A stretch of DNA of 61,597 nt from Deltaproteobacteria bacterium (GTDB lineage Bacteria > Desulfobacterota_D > UBA1144 > Nemesobacterales > CSP1-2): positions 1 to 61,597 of the forward strand of contig JACPIY010000058.1 of the NCBI GenBank assembly GCA_016187835.1. The letters run 5' to 3'. The notes beneath the pieces are model-generated. The model did no database searches. It worked only from the letters and a program-made list of their open reading frames with translations, and was not told the origin of the DNA. Position numbers and translations under genes: made by a program. Positions 37,069 through 46,524 of this stretch are shown here, in pieces (position 1 is the stretch's first letter; every line of letters begins with the position of its first letter).

Positions 37069-39003
37069 ATGAAGCTTCCCAGCCCAGACGAGATAATAAG
37101 ACTCATGAAAAAACCGAAATACCACCCTATGAGGGCAAGGGAGATTTTAAAGCGTCTTGGTGTGCCTAAAGAAAGCAGGGAAATTTTTAAGAAGATTCTA
37201 AGGAAACTGGTTCACGAAGGAAAAGTTACCATAATAAGAGGTGGCAGATATGTACTATCTGATGGAGTCGGTGAAATTGGCGATGTTGAGAAAATTAGGG
37301 AAGTTAAAGAAGAAAATAAGTCTTTGCCAACTAATTCTTTACACAGGATGCCGAGGGATGGAAAGATTCTTGGTAAATTCATAAGAACCGGGAAAACTGG
37401 GATAGTTTTGCCGAAGAACGGGAGGGTTCCCTCTCTAATTGTTAAACTCAGCGAAGTAAAAGGGTTGAGAAGTGGAAGCCTTGTTGTGGCAGAGACTCTT
37501 CGCCTATCCAAACGTAGTGGTCGCCCGATTGGAAAGGTAGTTGATGTTCTTGGAAAAGCGGGAACTTTGGACGTAGAGAAGAAAGGGCTTTTTGTGGACT
37601 ATAATCTCCCCGAAGAGTTTCCTTCCGAAGTTATGAAAGAGTCTCGAGAAATCCCTTCACAAATTCTTCACGAGGATTTAGCGGGGAGAGTTGATTTGCG
37701 TGGATTTTTGACAGTCACAATTGATAACGACACGGCTCAGGATTTTGATGATGCGGTGGCAATATCCCGAACGGATTCAGGTTATAGACTCTGGGTTTCG
37801 ATTGCGGATGTCTCTTACTACGTAAAAATAGGTACCGCGGTTGATACCGAGGCGCTTCAAAGAGGAACAAGCACTTATCTTCCTGAAAGTGTAATTCCTA
37901 TGCTACCCGAAAGGCTTTCAAATCACATATGCAGTCTCGTGCCTAGCGAAGACAGGCTTACAAAAACCGTTGAGATGGACTTTAATCAGCAAGGGATTAT
38001 GGTTGATTTTAAGATTTATAACAGTGTGATAAGAAGCAGCGCTCGGCTCACCTATACTCAGGTTTCCGAGATGCTTGAGAAAAAAAGAAGGTTTATTAAG
38101 AAGGATAAAGAATTGGTTGAGAGCCTCAAAATTATGAAGGAGCTTTACGAAAAGATTAGAGAAAGAAGTATTGCGGCGGGAAAACTCGACTTTAATATAG
38201 CTGAGCCTGAGCTTATAAGAGACGAGCTTGGAAGGACGGTTGATGTTGTAAAATCGCAACGAAACATAGCACATGGAATAATCGAAGAGTTTATGATTGC
38301 TGCAAATAACGCAGTTGCAGAGTTTATATTCCGTTCAAGGAATCCATCTATTTACCGTATTCATGAACTGCCTGATATTGCTTCACTTAAGGATCTTGCT
38401 GCAGCTTTAAATAAGCTGGGCTACTTTCTTCGTGTAGATACAAGACTTAAGTCTCTCGACATTCAGAAGGTAATTTTTGACTCCAAAGACACCCCTGTAG
38501 AACTTGCTGTAAATACGATGCTTCTTCGCTCTTTAAAAAGAGCGGTTTATTCTACTGAAGTAAAAGGACACTTTGGTCTTGCACTTGATCATTATACTCA
38601 TTTTACTTCTCCCATAAGGCGTTATCCCGACCTAGTTGTTCACAGGATCATTAATTCTCATATAAATGGAAGAAGAGTCCCGTATGATGAGGAGTCCCTC
38701 GAGTGGATAGCAAGTCACTCCTCTACTAGGGAGAGGTTTGCAGTAGAAGTTGAAAGGGAAGCAAGAAATCTTGAAAGAGTTTTCATGATGAAATCTCATG
38801 TGGGAGAGGAGTTTGAGGGTTTCGTGATAAGCATACTTCCATTTGGGATATTTGTTGAGCTAAAAGAGATTTTTGTCGAGGGCTTTGTTCCCAGAGAGAA
38901 GATAAGAAGGGGAAGATGGTTTGAGATAGGACATCAGGTGAGAGTAAGGGTTATTGAAGCCGATGTGGAGAGAAGGAGAATCACGCTAGAATTGGTTTTT
39001 TAG
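37069..39003 (+). CDS. rnr: Ribonuclease R
   Basis: A 644-residue 3'-5' exoribonuclease: N-terminal winged helix (residues about 1-70), cold-shock-type OB folds, RNB catalytic domain with DNDTAQDFDDAVAI, HYTHFTSPIRRYPDLVVHR (conserved), and a C-terminal S1 domain (GEEFEGFVISILPFGIFVEL). It degrades structured RNA. It is shorter than E. coli RNase R (about 813), lacking the basic C-terminal tail. The stop is TAG. Confidence 0.93.
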   Translation: MKLPSPDEIIRLMKKPKYHPMRAREILKRLGVPKESREIFKKILRKLVHEGKVTIIRGGRYVLSDGVGEIGDVEKIREVKEENKSLPTNSLHRMPRDGKILGKFIRTGKTGIVLPKNGRVPSLIVKLSEVKGLRSGSLVVAETLRLSKRSGRPIGKVVDVLGKAGTLDVEKKGLFVDYNLPEEFPSEVMKESREIPSQILHEDLAGRVDLRGFLTVTIDNDTAQDFDDAVAISRTDSGYRLWVSIADVSYYVKIGTAVDTEALQRGTSTYLPESVIPMLPERLSNHICSLVPSEDRLTKTVEMDFNQQGIMVDFKIYNSVIRSSARLTYTQVSEMLEKKRRFIKKDKELVESLKIMKELYEKIRERSIAAGKLDFNIAEPELIRDELGRTVDVVKSQRNIAHGIIEEFMIAANNAVAEFIFRSRNPSIYRIHELPDIASLKDLAAALNKLGYFLRVDTRLKSLDIQKVIFDSKDTPVELAVNTMLLRSLKRAVYSTEVKGHFGLALDHYTHFTSPIRRYPDLVVHRIINSHINGRRVPYDEESLEWIASHSSTRERFAVEVEREARNLERVFMMKSHVGEEFEGFVISILPFGIFVELKEIFVEGFVPREKIRRGRWFEIGHQVRVRVIEADVERRRITLELVF

Positions 39004-39280
39004 GTTTTATCTGAGTTTTAACGACATTATTTTTTGTTCAACATGTTTGTCCGCTCTGCAAATAATACAAAACGTAGAGGACTAATCGAATAACCCTGAG
39101 CCCTCGGTCTCTGCTGTCCAGGAGATGAATATCCGATCATCCTGAGCAGAGTTGAAGGATGCTTATTTTAGATTACACAAGCAACATCATTCCTTAGATA
39201 GGGTCTGGAGGAAAGGAATTTTTTGATAATGCTGGGTACTTCCTTTACCGTCATGCTTGTATGCACTATGTGATCTTTTT

Positions 39281-41167
39281 CTATAAGGAGTTGGTATGCT
39301 TCTTTCTTCTATGTATTCTCCTCAAGCCAATCACCGATAATGGAATTATAAGCATCAATAAATTTGATATTGTCCATGCACTGCTATTAAATGATGTGCG
39401 AGCTAAAGAACAACCGCTGTTACCACCATCTCCATTGCCATTTTCACTATTGTTACCTTGTGTTACCGACTGCACCGCGTCGAAAGCGTCAACCCTGCCG
39501 AAACCAAATATATCATCAAATCCGCCCTGACCTAAATCTATTGCTGTATCTCCTAAAATGTTTGCAGTCTGAGCAGGTGTGAGATTCGGATTTTTATCTA
39601 ACAAGAGTGCGACAACGCCGGCTACGTGAGGTGCTGCGGCGGAAGTGCCAGCGAAAGTGCCCGGAGCAGAACTGGGGAAATCACCTGCACCGGTGATAGA
39701 AACTCTATCGGGAGCTACCAAGTCTGGCTTGGGCCTGCTCTCAGATGGAAAGGAGATTGTAACCGGTCCCTGAGAACTAAAGGGTTCAATATTATTGGGA
39801 TTATTAGAATGAACTGCACCTACGGCAATAACATCCGAAACTGCAGGATGGCCAAAAATGCTGTCTTCTGGAACATTAAATTCTTGGGGTATAACTGGAC
39901 CGTTAAAAAACATTTCAAGGGTTCTTGCTTGACCGCTAAAACGGTTTATTACTATGTCAACAGGAAGATTGTTCGGACTTGGATTCTGAACCCCAGCGAG
40001 TTCTATTGGATCGTCGTTTCCATTTTGGACATCATCACTCCTAGTGATCTCTTCTCCGTCAGAAGGGTCAAATATAAAAAGGTCATAGTCGTTTGAGGAT
40101 TGTCCAAACCGGTCGTTCCACTGCAGTACAAAGATAACAGTTTGTTGAGGAGGAATAAGAACCCTCATTGCTACATCGCTTGAGTGTCCAGCCGCGAAAC
40201 CGAAGTCATGGAGATTGTTATCTCCGTTTGATGGTTCAGTATCTCTGTATAAGGCTTGATAGTGCTGGTCTGCGTCGTTACCACCGGCGGAGACAAAAAC
40301 CACGCCTTGATCTACAGCGTCGGCAGCAGCCTCAGCTACGGGTCCGTCTTCAAAAAAGGGTTCACCGAGAAAACCTAAATCATCAATAATGACGTCAGCG
40401 TTATTGGCGCAAAACTCTATCGAACCTATCATTTCTACGCTGGTATTAGGTCCTGAAAAAAAAAGGAGGGCTCCAGGGGCTATATCGTGGATTATTTCCA
40501 TTAAAGCTGTGCCTTCATCTCCATTTCCCGGAAGTACAGGATTAATTTCTATATCATCAGGAAGGTCTCCTGTTGCCTGTGATACGGAAACACTATCGGC
40601 TCCATCTGAGATAGCACAAACCCTTATCCCTGAGCCATCAAATCCTAGTATGTCCCTTACATCATCAGAACCTAAGATCGCATCGCCCTCAGTTTCAACC
40701 GAACCGGTTCTCGTTTTCCCGTAGCTAGGTGGAGTCACTTTTGTGACAAAGCTCAGGTTCGATAACTCATCCAATTTATCAAATGGAACCCAGCCTTGAA
40801 CTATTTTGTATTTTGGTTTTGCTATCTCGATTATTACTCCAAGTGATTCTAAGTGAGCAAGGTTTCCCTTGTTAACTTCTTCGACATTAATATAGGTTTG
40901 AAAGTCACCGGAGTCGTTGATTTTAACCATGGGAGTAGATAGTTCTTCGGGCTTGTAGTTCTGGATGTTGTTTCGTGTAACTCCCATCGTTTTCATTTTC
41001 GTCAAAGCTTCTTTTATCTGAGGGCTTAATTTAGATTCTTCTTTATCGGATTTTTTATCAGGCATTTTATATTCTGCGGATGAATCAGCTGCCATAGCAT
41101 TGTATTTTGACGGAGAGCTAAGTACTAATAGACCAATGGCCAATAGACCGAGAGTAATTTTGCTCAT
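39281..41167 (-). CDS. Subtilase-type (S8) serine protease with a Cys C-terminal sorting tag
   Basis: A 628-residue secreted protein with a signal peptide. In its catalytic domain the Asp is in AISDGAD (about residue 187), the oxyanion Asn in SAGGND and the Ser in GTSAAAPHVAG (about 508). The usual HGT catalytic motif is replaced by EGT in GDEGTALMEIIHDIAPGA, so a Glu sits where His is expected. An insert (FGQSSNDYDLFIFDPSDG) resembles a beta-sandwich. The C-terminus has a Gly-rich linker, SGCSLA, a membrane span and an RRIHRRKK cluster, the plan of MYXO-/JDVT-CTERM sorting signals. An AGGGAGG site precedes the start. Confidence 0.85.
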   Translation of the reverse strand: MSKITLGLLAIGLLVLSSPSKYNAMAADSSAEYKMPDKKSDKEESKLSPQIKEALTKMKTMGVTRNNIQNYKPEELSTPMVKINDSGDFQTYINVEEVNKGNLAHLESLGVIIEIAKPKYKIVQGWVPFDKLDELSNLSFVTKVTPPSYGKTRTGSVETEGDAILGSDDVRDILGFDGSGIRVCAISDGADSVSVSQATGDLPDDIEINPVLPGNGDEGTALMEIIHDIAPGALLFFSGPNTSVEMIGSIEFCANNADVIIDDLGFLGEPFFEDGPVAEAAADAVDQGVVFVSAGGNDADQHYQALYRDTEPSNGDNNLHDFGFAAGHSSDVAMRVLIPPQQTVIFVLQWNDRFGQSSNDYDLFIFDPSDGEEITRSDDVQNGNDDPIELAGVQNPSPNNLPVDIVINRFSGQARTLEMFFNGPVIPQEFNVPEDSIFGHPAVSDVIAVGAVHSNNPNNIEPFSSQGPVTISFPSESRPKPDLVAPDRVSITGAGDFPSSAPGTFAGTSAAAPHVAGVVALLLDKNPNLTPAQTANILGDTAIDLGQGGFDDIFGFGRVDAFDAVQSVTQGNNSENGNGDGGNSGCSLARTSFNSSAWTISNLLMLIIPLSVIGLRRIHRRKKHTNSL

Positions 41168-41295
41168 TGATGAACCTCCCTCGAATCATTTAGTTTTAAC
41201 ATCATGCATTTTAACTCAATAATCATATACAAAGTTACAATTTCTAATACTGCCGAGAAGATGTGTGCGGAGAAACAAAGCGAGCTCTCTCCGGA

Positions 41296-41934
41296 TCAAT
41301 CAGCAATTATAAATTCTCTGATTAAATTATAAGGCTCCTTTACTTTTTCTAAATCAATTATCGGAGCTACAGAATAAGCGCCTGCCTTTAGATACTGAGC
41401 AGCTTCAAAGGGACTCATTATATCTGTCGGAATCAATTTTATCATGGGGAATATTCCACTCATAAATACAAACCAGGCCAGTCCTCCCATTTGTCCGCAT
41501 GGAAAAAGGCTTGCCGAATCAGCTCTTAAATCATAAGCATTAAATACTTCTGTAGGTGTAAGAGAACCTACGGCGAGAAATACTTTTTCTTTTTTACACC
41601 TTCTTATAATGCCCTTATCTACGTGTGTGGAAAAGATAAATACCGCTCCAGCGTTTATTGCAATCCTTGCCTCTTTCTTTGTTGAGATGGAAAAGACTCC
41701 GAGGTTTCTCTGTCCATTTCTCTTAAGGGATTTCAATAAGTCTTTAACACCGGAGATCTTAAAATCAATACCGATTTGATTAAATCCATTTTCCTTTGCA
41801 TAGTTAGACGCTTCATTTACGGAGGCAAGAGAATTCCCCGTGAGCAATAAAATGATTTTTCCCTTTTCAATACGTTCTATTGTTTGTTTGTAGATTTGTT
41901 TGGATGATGATTCTTCGGTAATTCTTTTTGACAT
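41296..41934 (-). CDS. KDPG/KHG aldolase-like protein lacking the Schiff-base lysine
   Basis: A 212-residue TIM-barrel protein of the Eda family: GKIILLLTGNSLASV, AINAGAVFIFSTHVD, VGSLTPTEVFNAYDLRAD, and PTDIMSPFEAAQYLKAG. The catalytic Lys of Eda lies in a K-(L/F)FPA motif; here it is SLFPC with Ser142. The catalytic Glu of the early strand appears as Asp57 (GIDFKIS). Aldolase activity by the usual mechanism is not expected. Eda copies normally neighbour edd; none here. Confidence 0.75.
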   Translation of the reverse strand: MSKRITEESSSKQIYKQTIERIEKGKIILLLTGNSLASVNEASNYAKENGFNQIGIDFKISGVKDLLKSLKRNGQRNLGVFSISTKKEARIAINAGAVFIFSTHVDKGIIRRCKKEKVFLAVGSLTPTEVFNAYDLRADSASLFPCGQMGGLAWFVFMSGIFPMIKLIPTDIMSPFEAAQYLKAGAYSVAPIIDLEKVKEPYNLIREFIIAD

Positions 41935-41951
41935 TGTTTAATTGTAACTGG

Positions 41952-42032
41952 TTAGCCACGGAGGTCACAGAGATCACAGAGAAATTTTTTTAATACTATA
42001 TCCTCCATTTCCTCTGTGTGATCTGTGGCTAA
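41952..42032. repeat. Inverted repeat TTAGCCACGGAGGTCACAGAG / CTCTGTGTGATCTGTGGCTAA type
   Basis: An imperfect 81-bp palindrome, left arm TTAGCCACGGAGG and right arm CTGTGGCTAA. A sister element is at 45079-45156. Confidence 0.75.
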
Positions 42033-42064
42033 ATTCTATACTGAGTAGTTATGATTTGTTTCAT

Positions 42065-42152
42065 CGGAGGGGGTGGGATTCGAACCCACGAGAGCCTGAA
42101 AGACTCTACCGGTTTTCGAGACCGGCGCCTTGGACCACTCGGCCACCCCTCC
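42065..42152 (-). tRNA. tRNA-Ser (anticodon CGA)
   Basis: Acceptor GGAGGGG/CCCCTCC; anticodon stem CCGGT/ACCGG with loop CTCGAAA giving CGA; long variable arm; T-loop TTCGAAT. 88 nt. CCA is not encoded. Confidence 0.95.
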
Positions 42153-42218
42153 TGAATAAATTTACAGGAATTAAAATACCCTGTTTTATATCTCTAATCT
42201 ATAGATGTGCATTGATTA

Positions 42219-42246
42219 GTAGGGAACGCATATATGCGTTCCTTAC
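42219..42246. repeat. Interspersed palindrome, GTAGGGAACGCATA type (copy 3)
   Basis: Same 28-bp element as at 515 and 31797 with one base change in the right arm. Confidence 0.85.
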
Positions 42247-42302
42247 CTCATGACCTGATTTAATTCTTTAGAACCATGTCGGTGTAATTTCAGCAAAAGG
42301 CT

Positions 42303-44852
42303 TTGGAAAAGCCTTTTGCTGTGTTACCTTTTTCACAAGTGGAAAAAGAATATTTTTCAGAAAAAACCCGAGAAGAAATTGAAGAGACTGTAAAAAAATC
42401 TTCAGGAAACGAGGTCTTCTTTGTAGGCTCTCTTGATGAAAATGGAATTGTTGATGGTATAAAAGTCGTGGCTCGTGGGAACGATTACTCCGTTCCCGCT
42501 ATAGTGGACTCCGCAGAATCGGGGGACGTGGTAATTCACAATCATCCTTCGGGGAATTTAACTCCTTCAGATCAAGACATACAAATGGCGGGTCTGTTTG
42601 GAAATCAGGGGGTCGGTTTCTATATAGTAAATAACGATATATCCAGGGTGTACGTGGTTGTCGAGCCCTTTGCGAAACAGGACCTAAAGAAACTCGATAC
42701 TCGGGAACTAAAAAAGCTTCTTCTTCCTGAAGGTAACATAGCTAAGGTTATGGCTTATCAGTACGAAGAGCGTCTGGAACAATTAAAGATGCTTGAAGCC
42801 GCGACTTCTGCTTTCAATGAAGATTCGATTTCACTTATTGAAGCGGGAACAGGAACGGGAAAGACACTTGCCTATTTGATACCCGCCGTTTATTGGTCTC
42901 TTTTAAACGGAGAAAGAGTAGTTATCTCCACAAACACAATTAATCTTCAGGAACAGCTCATTGAAAAGGACATACCTCTCCTGCATCGTGGATTAAATGA
43001 AGATTTTAAATATTCACTCGTAAAGGGTATGGGAAATTATCTCTGTCTCCTCAGGGCTGAAACCGTTCTCGACGGGCTTTTGGATCTTGCTGATGATGAT
43101 GAAATGGATGCCTTAGGGAGTGTTATTGAATGGTCAAAGATTACCCAAGATGGTTCTCTTTCGGATTTGAGTTTTAGTCCGCCCCCGGAGGTTTGGGATA
43201 AGGTTTCTGCTGAGAGTGAAAGCTGCCTTAGAGTGAGGTGTCCACATTACTCAAAGTGTTTTTTCTATAAGGCTAGGAGAGAGCTTGCTTCTTCGCAGAT
43301 TCTCGTCGTAAATCATCACCTGCTTTTTTCTGACCTGTCCTTAAAAGGAGCTAGCGAGGCAAGCGAAACCGGCATTCTTCCACCTTATAAGAGGATTATT
43401 TTTGATGAAGCACATCACGTCACAGATGCTGCAACGTCCCACTTTGGAATGAGAACGACTAAATATGGGATTATCAGGATGCTGAGGCGTCTTAAGAGAA
43501 AGGGCAGCAGCGGCGAGATGAGGGGTCTTATCTTTTATACGGCTTCTTTAGCAACAAAGCTTAAAAAATATTACAGAAAGGGAATAGTAGGGAGTGTGCT
43601 AAGAAGGGTAGAAGAGTTTCTCTCCCCTCAAGTTGATTCTGTTGAAGAATATGTAAGAGATGCTTTTGATGATCTTTATTATTTTGCGACTAATAGCACT
43701 GAGGCAAAGGGAGAATCTACTGAGGAAATCAATCTCAGAATCACTGAAGATATAAGGATGCGGGAGGACTGGGAAAATATTGATAAGAAATTTTCAATTC
43801 TTAGAATTAAGCTAAAAGAACTGCACGAAGAAATAAAAACGTTTGTAGAAGTGCTGATAGACTATGAAGCCGAAAACGATGTAGCAAGAGTTATTATGGA
43901 ATTCAAAGGAATTGCAAACAAGCTAGGCTTTTCATCTGATGTGATTCACTCCTTTCTAGATTCGGGGGAAGACGGGTACGTAAGGTGGATTGATGGAAGA
44001 GTAGGGAAGGGAGGGATAATTTCAGGAATCGGCCTTTCGCCGCTTGATATTTCATCTCATCTAAAAGAGAGACTCTATTCAAGATGCAAGACGGTTGTTA
44101 TGACATCGGCCACTATGGCTGTAAGAAAGAGTTTCAAATTTTTAAGATCTGAACTCGGTTTGGAAGATAATGAAAGGGTAGAGGAGTTTATAATTCCATC
44201 GTCATTTAATTATAAAGAGCAAGCTCTTGTTGTAATTCCCACGGATATTCCAGAGCCTGTAGAAACTGGATATTCGGACAAAATAACTCCAATTATTATG
44301 AAAGCTGTACGAGCGTCTTTCGGAAACGCCCTTATTCTCTTTACGTCTTATTATCTTCTTGATAAGGTCTATAACAAGATTCGAGACGAGCTCGGGGAAC
44401 TTGGAATCCTCTCTTTAAAACAGGGAAGCCTTCCGAGAACAAGGCTACTTGATAAATTTAGAAGTGAAGATAAATCCGTCCTTTTCGCAACTGATAGCTT
44501 CTGGGAGGGAGTGGATGTTCCGGGTGAGGCTTTAAGAATGGTAATAATCACGAGACTCCCCTTTAGGGTTCCGACAGAGCCGATTATAGAAGCAAGGGTC
44601 GAACATATGGAAAATCAAGGGATAAATTCGTTTCTCGAATACACCGTTCCCACTGCCGTTCTTAAATTCAAACAGGGTTTTGGAAGACTTATAAGAACGA
44701 AAACCGATAGAGGAGCAGTTTTGGTTCTTGACAAAAGAATAGTGAGCAAAAGCTACGGAAAGTACTTTCTCGACTCGCTTCCAAAGTGTAATAAAGTTGC
44801 GGGAACGGCTGAGGAGATAATAAAGGAACTAGAGACTTTTTTTGGACATTAA
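42303..44852 (+). CDS. JAB/RadC-like metalloprotease domain fused to a DinG-type Fe-S helicase
   Basis: An 849-residue protein. The N-terminal JAB/RadC-like domain has VVIHNHPSGNLTPSDQD, a full JAMM metal motif (HxH-x7-S-x2-D). The rest is a DinG/XPD superfamily-2 helicase: Walker A EAGTGTGKT (about 180-188), four Cys for an Fe-S cluster (about residues 247, 307, 312 and 319, in LCLL and SCLRVRCPHYSKCFF), DEAHH at about 369, TSATMA, and the motif VI region FKQGFGRLIRTKTDRG. DinG resolves DNA/RNA structures such as R-loops and G-quadruplexes. The start is TTG with a purine-rich region before it. A tRNA-Gly follows. Confidence 0.88.
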   Translation: MEKPFAVLPFSQVEKEYFSEKTREEIEETVKKSSGNEVFFVGSLDENGIVDGIKVVARGNDYSVPAIVDSAESGDVVIHNHPSGNLTPSDQDIQMAGLFGNQGVGFYIVNNDISRVYVVVEPFAKQDLKKLDTRELKKLLLPEGNIAKVMAYQYEERLEQLKMLEAATSAFNEDSISLIEAGTGTGKTLAYLIPAVYWSLLNGERVVISTNTINLQEQLIEKDIPLLHRGLNEDFKYSLVKGMGNYLCLLRAETVLDGLLDLADDDEMDALGSVIEWSKITQDGSLSDLSFSPPPEVWDKVSAESESCLRVRCPHYSKCFFYKARRELASSQILVVNHHLLFSDLSLKGASEASETGILPPYKRIIFDEAHHVTDAATSHFGMRTTKYGIIRMLRRLKRKGSSGEMRGLIFYTASLATKLKKYYRKGIVGSVLRRVEEFLSPQVDSVEEYVRDAFDDLYYFATNSTEAKGESTEEINLRITEDIRMREDWENIDKKFSILRIKLKELHEEIKTFVEVLIDYEAENDVARVIMEFKGIANKLGFSSDVIHSFLDSGEDGYVRWIDGRVGKGGIISGIGLSPLDISSHLKERLYSRCKTVVMTSATMAVRKSFKFLRSELGLEDNERVEEFIIPSSFNYKEQALVVIPTDIPEPVETGYSDKITPIIMKAVRASFGNALILFTSYYLLDKVYNKIRDELGELGILSLKQGSLPRTRLLDKFRSEDKSVLFATDSFWEGVDVPGEALRMVIITRLPFRVPTEPIIEARVEHMENQGINSFLEYTVPTAVLKFKQGFGRLIRTKTDRGAVLVLDKRIVSKSYGKYFLDSLPKCNKVAGTAEEIIKELETFFGH

Positions 44853-44969
44853 TCGGTTTTTCATCTTGCACTCAATCGGAATGTTAAGAAAACAATTTTT
44901 TAAGATCTTTAATATAATCGGGTTTCTTGACAATCTCCCTTCACCTTGCTATGTTTAAAGACTTAAAGA

Positions 44970-45046
44970 GCGGGAATAGCTCAGCTGGCTAGAGCATCTC
45001 CTTGCCAAGGAGAGGGTCGCGGGTTCGAATCCCGTTTCCCGCTCCA
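44970..45046 (+). tRNA. tRNA-Gly (anticodon GCC)
   Basis: Acceptor GCGGGAA/TTCCCGC; anticodon stem TCTCC/GGAGA, loop TTGCCAA giving GCC; T-loop TTCGAAT. CCA is encoded. Confidence 0.95.
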
Positions 45047-45078
45047 GCTCCGAAGTAATCCACAAGACAATCTATAAA

Positions 45079-45156
45079 TTAGCCACAGAAATCACAGAGC
45101 AAATTGAGAAATTCTTTTGCAAGCTATTCTCAGTGGCCTCTGTGTTCTCTGTAGCT
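45079..45156. repeat. Inverted repeat TTAGCCACAGAAATCACAGAG type (copy 2)
   Basis: Sister of the element at 41952-42032, with left arm TTAGCCACAG and right arm CTCTGTAGCT. Confidence 0.7.
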
Positions 45157-45162
45157 CTGCAG

Positions 45163-45768
45163 TTAATCTTCCATAGACACATACCCCGGCTGAGAGCGGA
45201 TTCGGTCGCACCAGTTTTGGACGGCGGGAAACGGAGAAAGGCTGACCTCACCTTCTTCAGCAGCGTTCACGTAAGGATAACAACCAATGTCGGCTATCGA
45301 ATAAGAGCCGGCCAAGAACTCATTTTTCTCTAAATGCCTATTTAGAATATCAAGAACCGCTTTTCCGGCCTCACGAAGCGCCGTAAGCTCCTTTTCATTT
45401 TGGTTCTCCTTTGGAACGAATCTCGTCATGAAACGCGCTCTCGCGAGGGCAGGATCAAGCGTTGTCTTGCCGAAGAATAGCCACTTAGATATTAAACCCA
45501 AAATCTTTGGGTCATCTGAATAAAGATGGTTAGGTGCAAATTTCCTTCCGAGATAGAGAAGTATTGCATTCGACTCCCACATTATAAAATCTTCATCAAC
45601 AAGGCCGGGGATTTTTTTGTTTGGATTTATGGCTATGAACTCAGGTTTGTTTTGTTCTCCTTTAAAAATATCTACATTAATCCTTTCATACTCGACTCCA
45701 AGTTGACTCAGTGCCAGCCTAACTTTATAGCAATTTCCAGAAAGCGGATGGTCATATAGTTTAATCAT
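45163..45768 (-). CDS. Glutathione S-transferase family protein
   Basis: About 201 residues from the ATG giving MIKLYDHPLSGNCYKVRLAL. The N-terminal thioredoxin-like half has a conserved cis-Pro (KIPGLVDED) and WESNAILLYLGRK; the C-terminal half is helical with EFLAGSYSIADIGCYPYV. An ATG 87 bp upstream overlaps the thioesterase stop by four bases, and its extension contains a palindrome, so I prefer the downstream start. Substrate unknown. Confidence 0.85.
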   Translation of the reverse strand: MIKLYDHPLSGNCYKVRLALSQLGVEYERINVDIFKGEQNKPEFIAINPNKKIPGLVDEDFIMWESNAILLYLGRKFAPNHLYSDDPKILGLISKWLFFGKTTLDPALARARFMTRFVPKENQNEKELTALREAGKAVLDILNRHLEKNEFLAGSYSIADIGCYPYVNAAEEGEVSLSPFPAVQNWCDRIRSQPGYVSMED

Positions 45769-45789
45769 CGGGTTCTGGGGCGGTGATTC

Positions 45790-45822
45790 ACCCCGTGAGA
45801 TGGGTTTTACTATCTCATGGGG
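45790..45822. repeat. Palindrome ACCCCGTGAGAT/ATCTCATGGGGT
   Basis: A 12-bp stem with one G-T/mismatch position, just before the GST start and in the path between the thioesterase and GST genes. Confidence 0.6.
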
Positions 45823-45851
45823 TAAAGAGGCAGGGATTTCAGCAATTATCT

Positions 45852-46346
45852 TCAATCCTCTAAATATTTCAAGAATTTCTCGGTGAATCTTTCCTTTCCC
45901 ATTATCTTGAATAGCACTTCTTTTTTAGGAATATAGTAGGCCACTCTGCTTCTAGTACAAATCTCATTTTCGTCATTCAGTATGTTTGCAGTAACAAAAA
46001 CTCTTCGACCTTGAATCTTATCAATTTTGCCTCTTATTTCGAGGAAAGACGAGGTCTTAACCGCATTCAAGAAGTCCATTTCAACTTTCACTGTAACGCC
46101 GATTTTCTTCAACCTGTCAAACATTGCCCAGAAAGCTACTTCATCAACAAGAGCGCACTGAACTCCGCCATGAAGAATACCGGGGAATCCGGAAAAATGG
46201 TCTTCAGGTTTTATCCTTACAAACACCTCTTCCTTTTCATCATCGGCATAAAATTTCATCCTGAGTCCTAAATTGTTTCTTGGGTCGCATGCAAAACACC
46301 CGTAGCCTGGAAAGTCAATAAAAACATTTTCTATTTCACGAATCAT
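45852..46346 (-). CDS. PaaI-type hotdog thioesterase
   Basis: A 164-residue hotdog-fold protein with HGGVQCALVDEVAFWAMF, the helix motif of acyl-CoA thioesterases of the PaaI/YigI group, and a leading CFACDPRNNLGLRMKF. It likely hydrolyses an acyl-CoA. It is followed by the GST gene on the same strand. Confidence 0.85.
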   Translation of the reverse strand: MIREIENVFIDFPGYGCFACDPRNNLGLRMKFYADDEKEEVFVRIKPEDHFSGFPGILHGGVQCALVDEVAFWAMFDRLKKIGVTVKVEMDFLNAVKTSSFLEIRGKIDKIQGRRVFVTANILNDENEICTRSRVAYYIPKKEVLFKIMGKERFTEKFLKYLED

Positions 46347-46444
46347 AGGGTAGTAATTGTATCTAAAAGGAGAATTACGGCAACTTTTTATTTACAGGAG
46401 GCAACTACACAATCCTAAACAGCAGTGCATCCAAAAAGAAAGGT

Positions 46445-46505
46445 GTCATCGCGAGCATTAGCGAAGCGATCTCATCTTTTTTGGAGATTGCTTCATTACG
46501 CACTA
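46445..46505. repeat. Fragment of a dispersed TCATCGCGAGC / GATTGCTTC repeat
   Basis: A fragment of a common repeat with inverted AAGCGATCTC and GAGATTGCTT parts, in the gap between the thioesterase and gyrA. Confidence 0.55.
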
Positions 46506-46524
46506 TCTAAGAATCGAATTGTTA

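Noticed and set aside
42056-42253. A frame across the tRNA-Ser gene
   Set aside because: It is the complement of the tRNA and of a palindrome.
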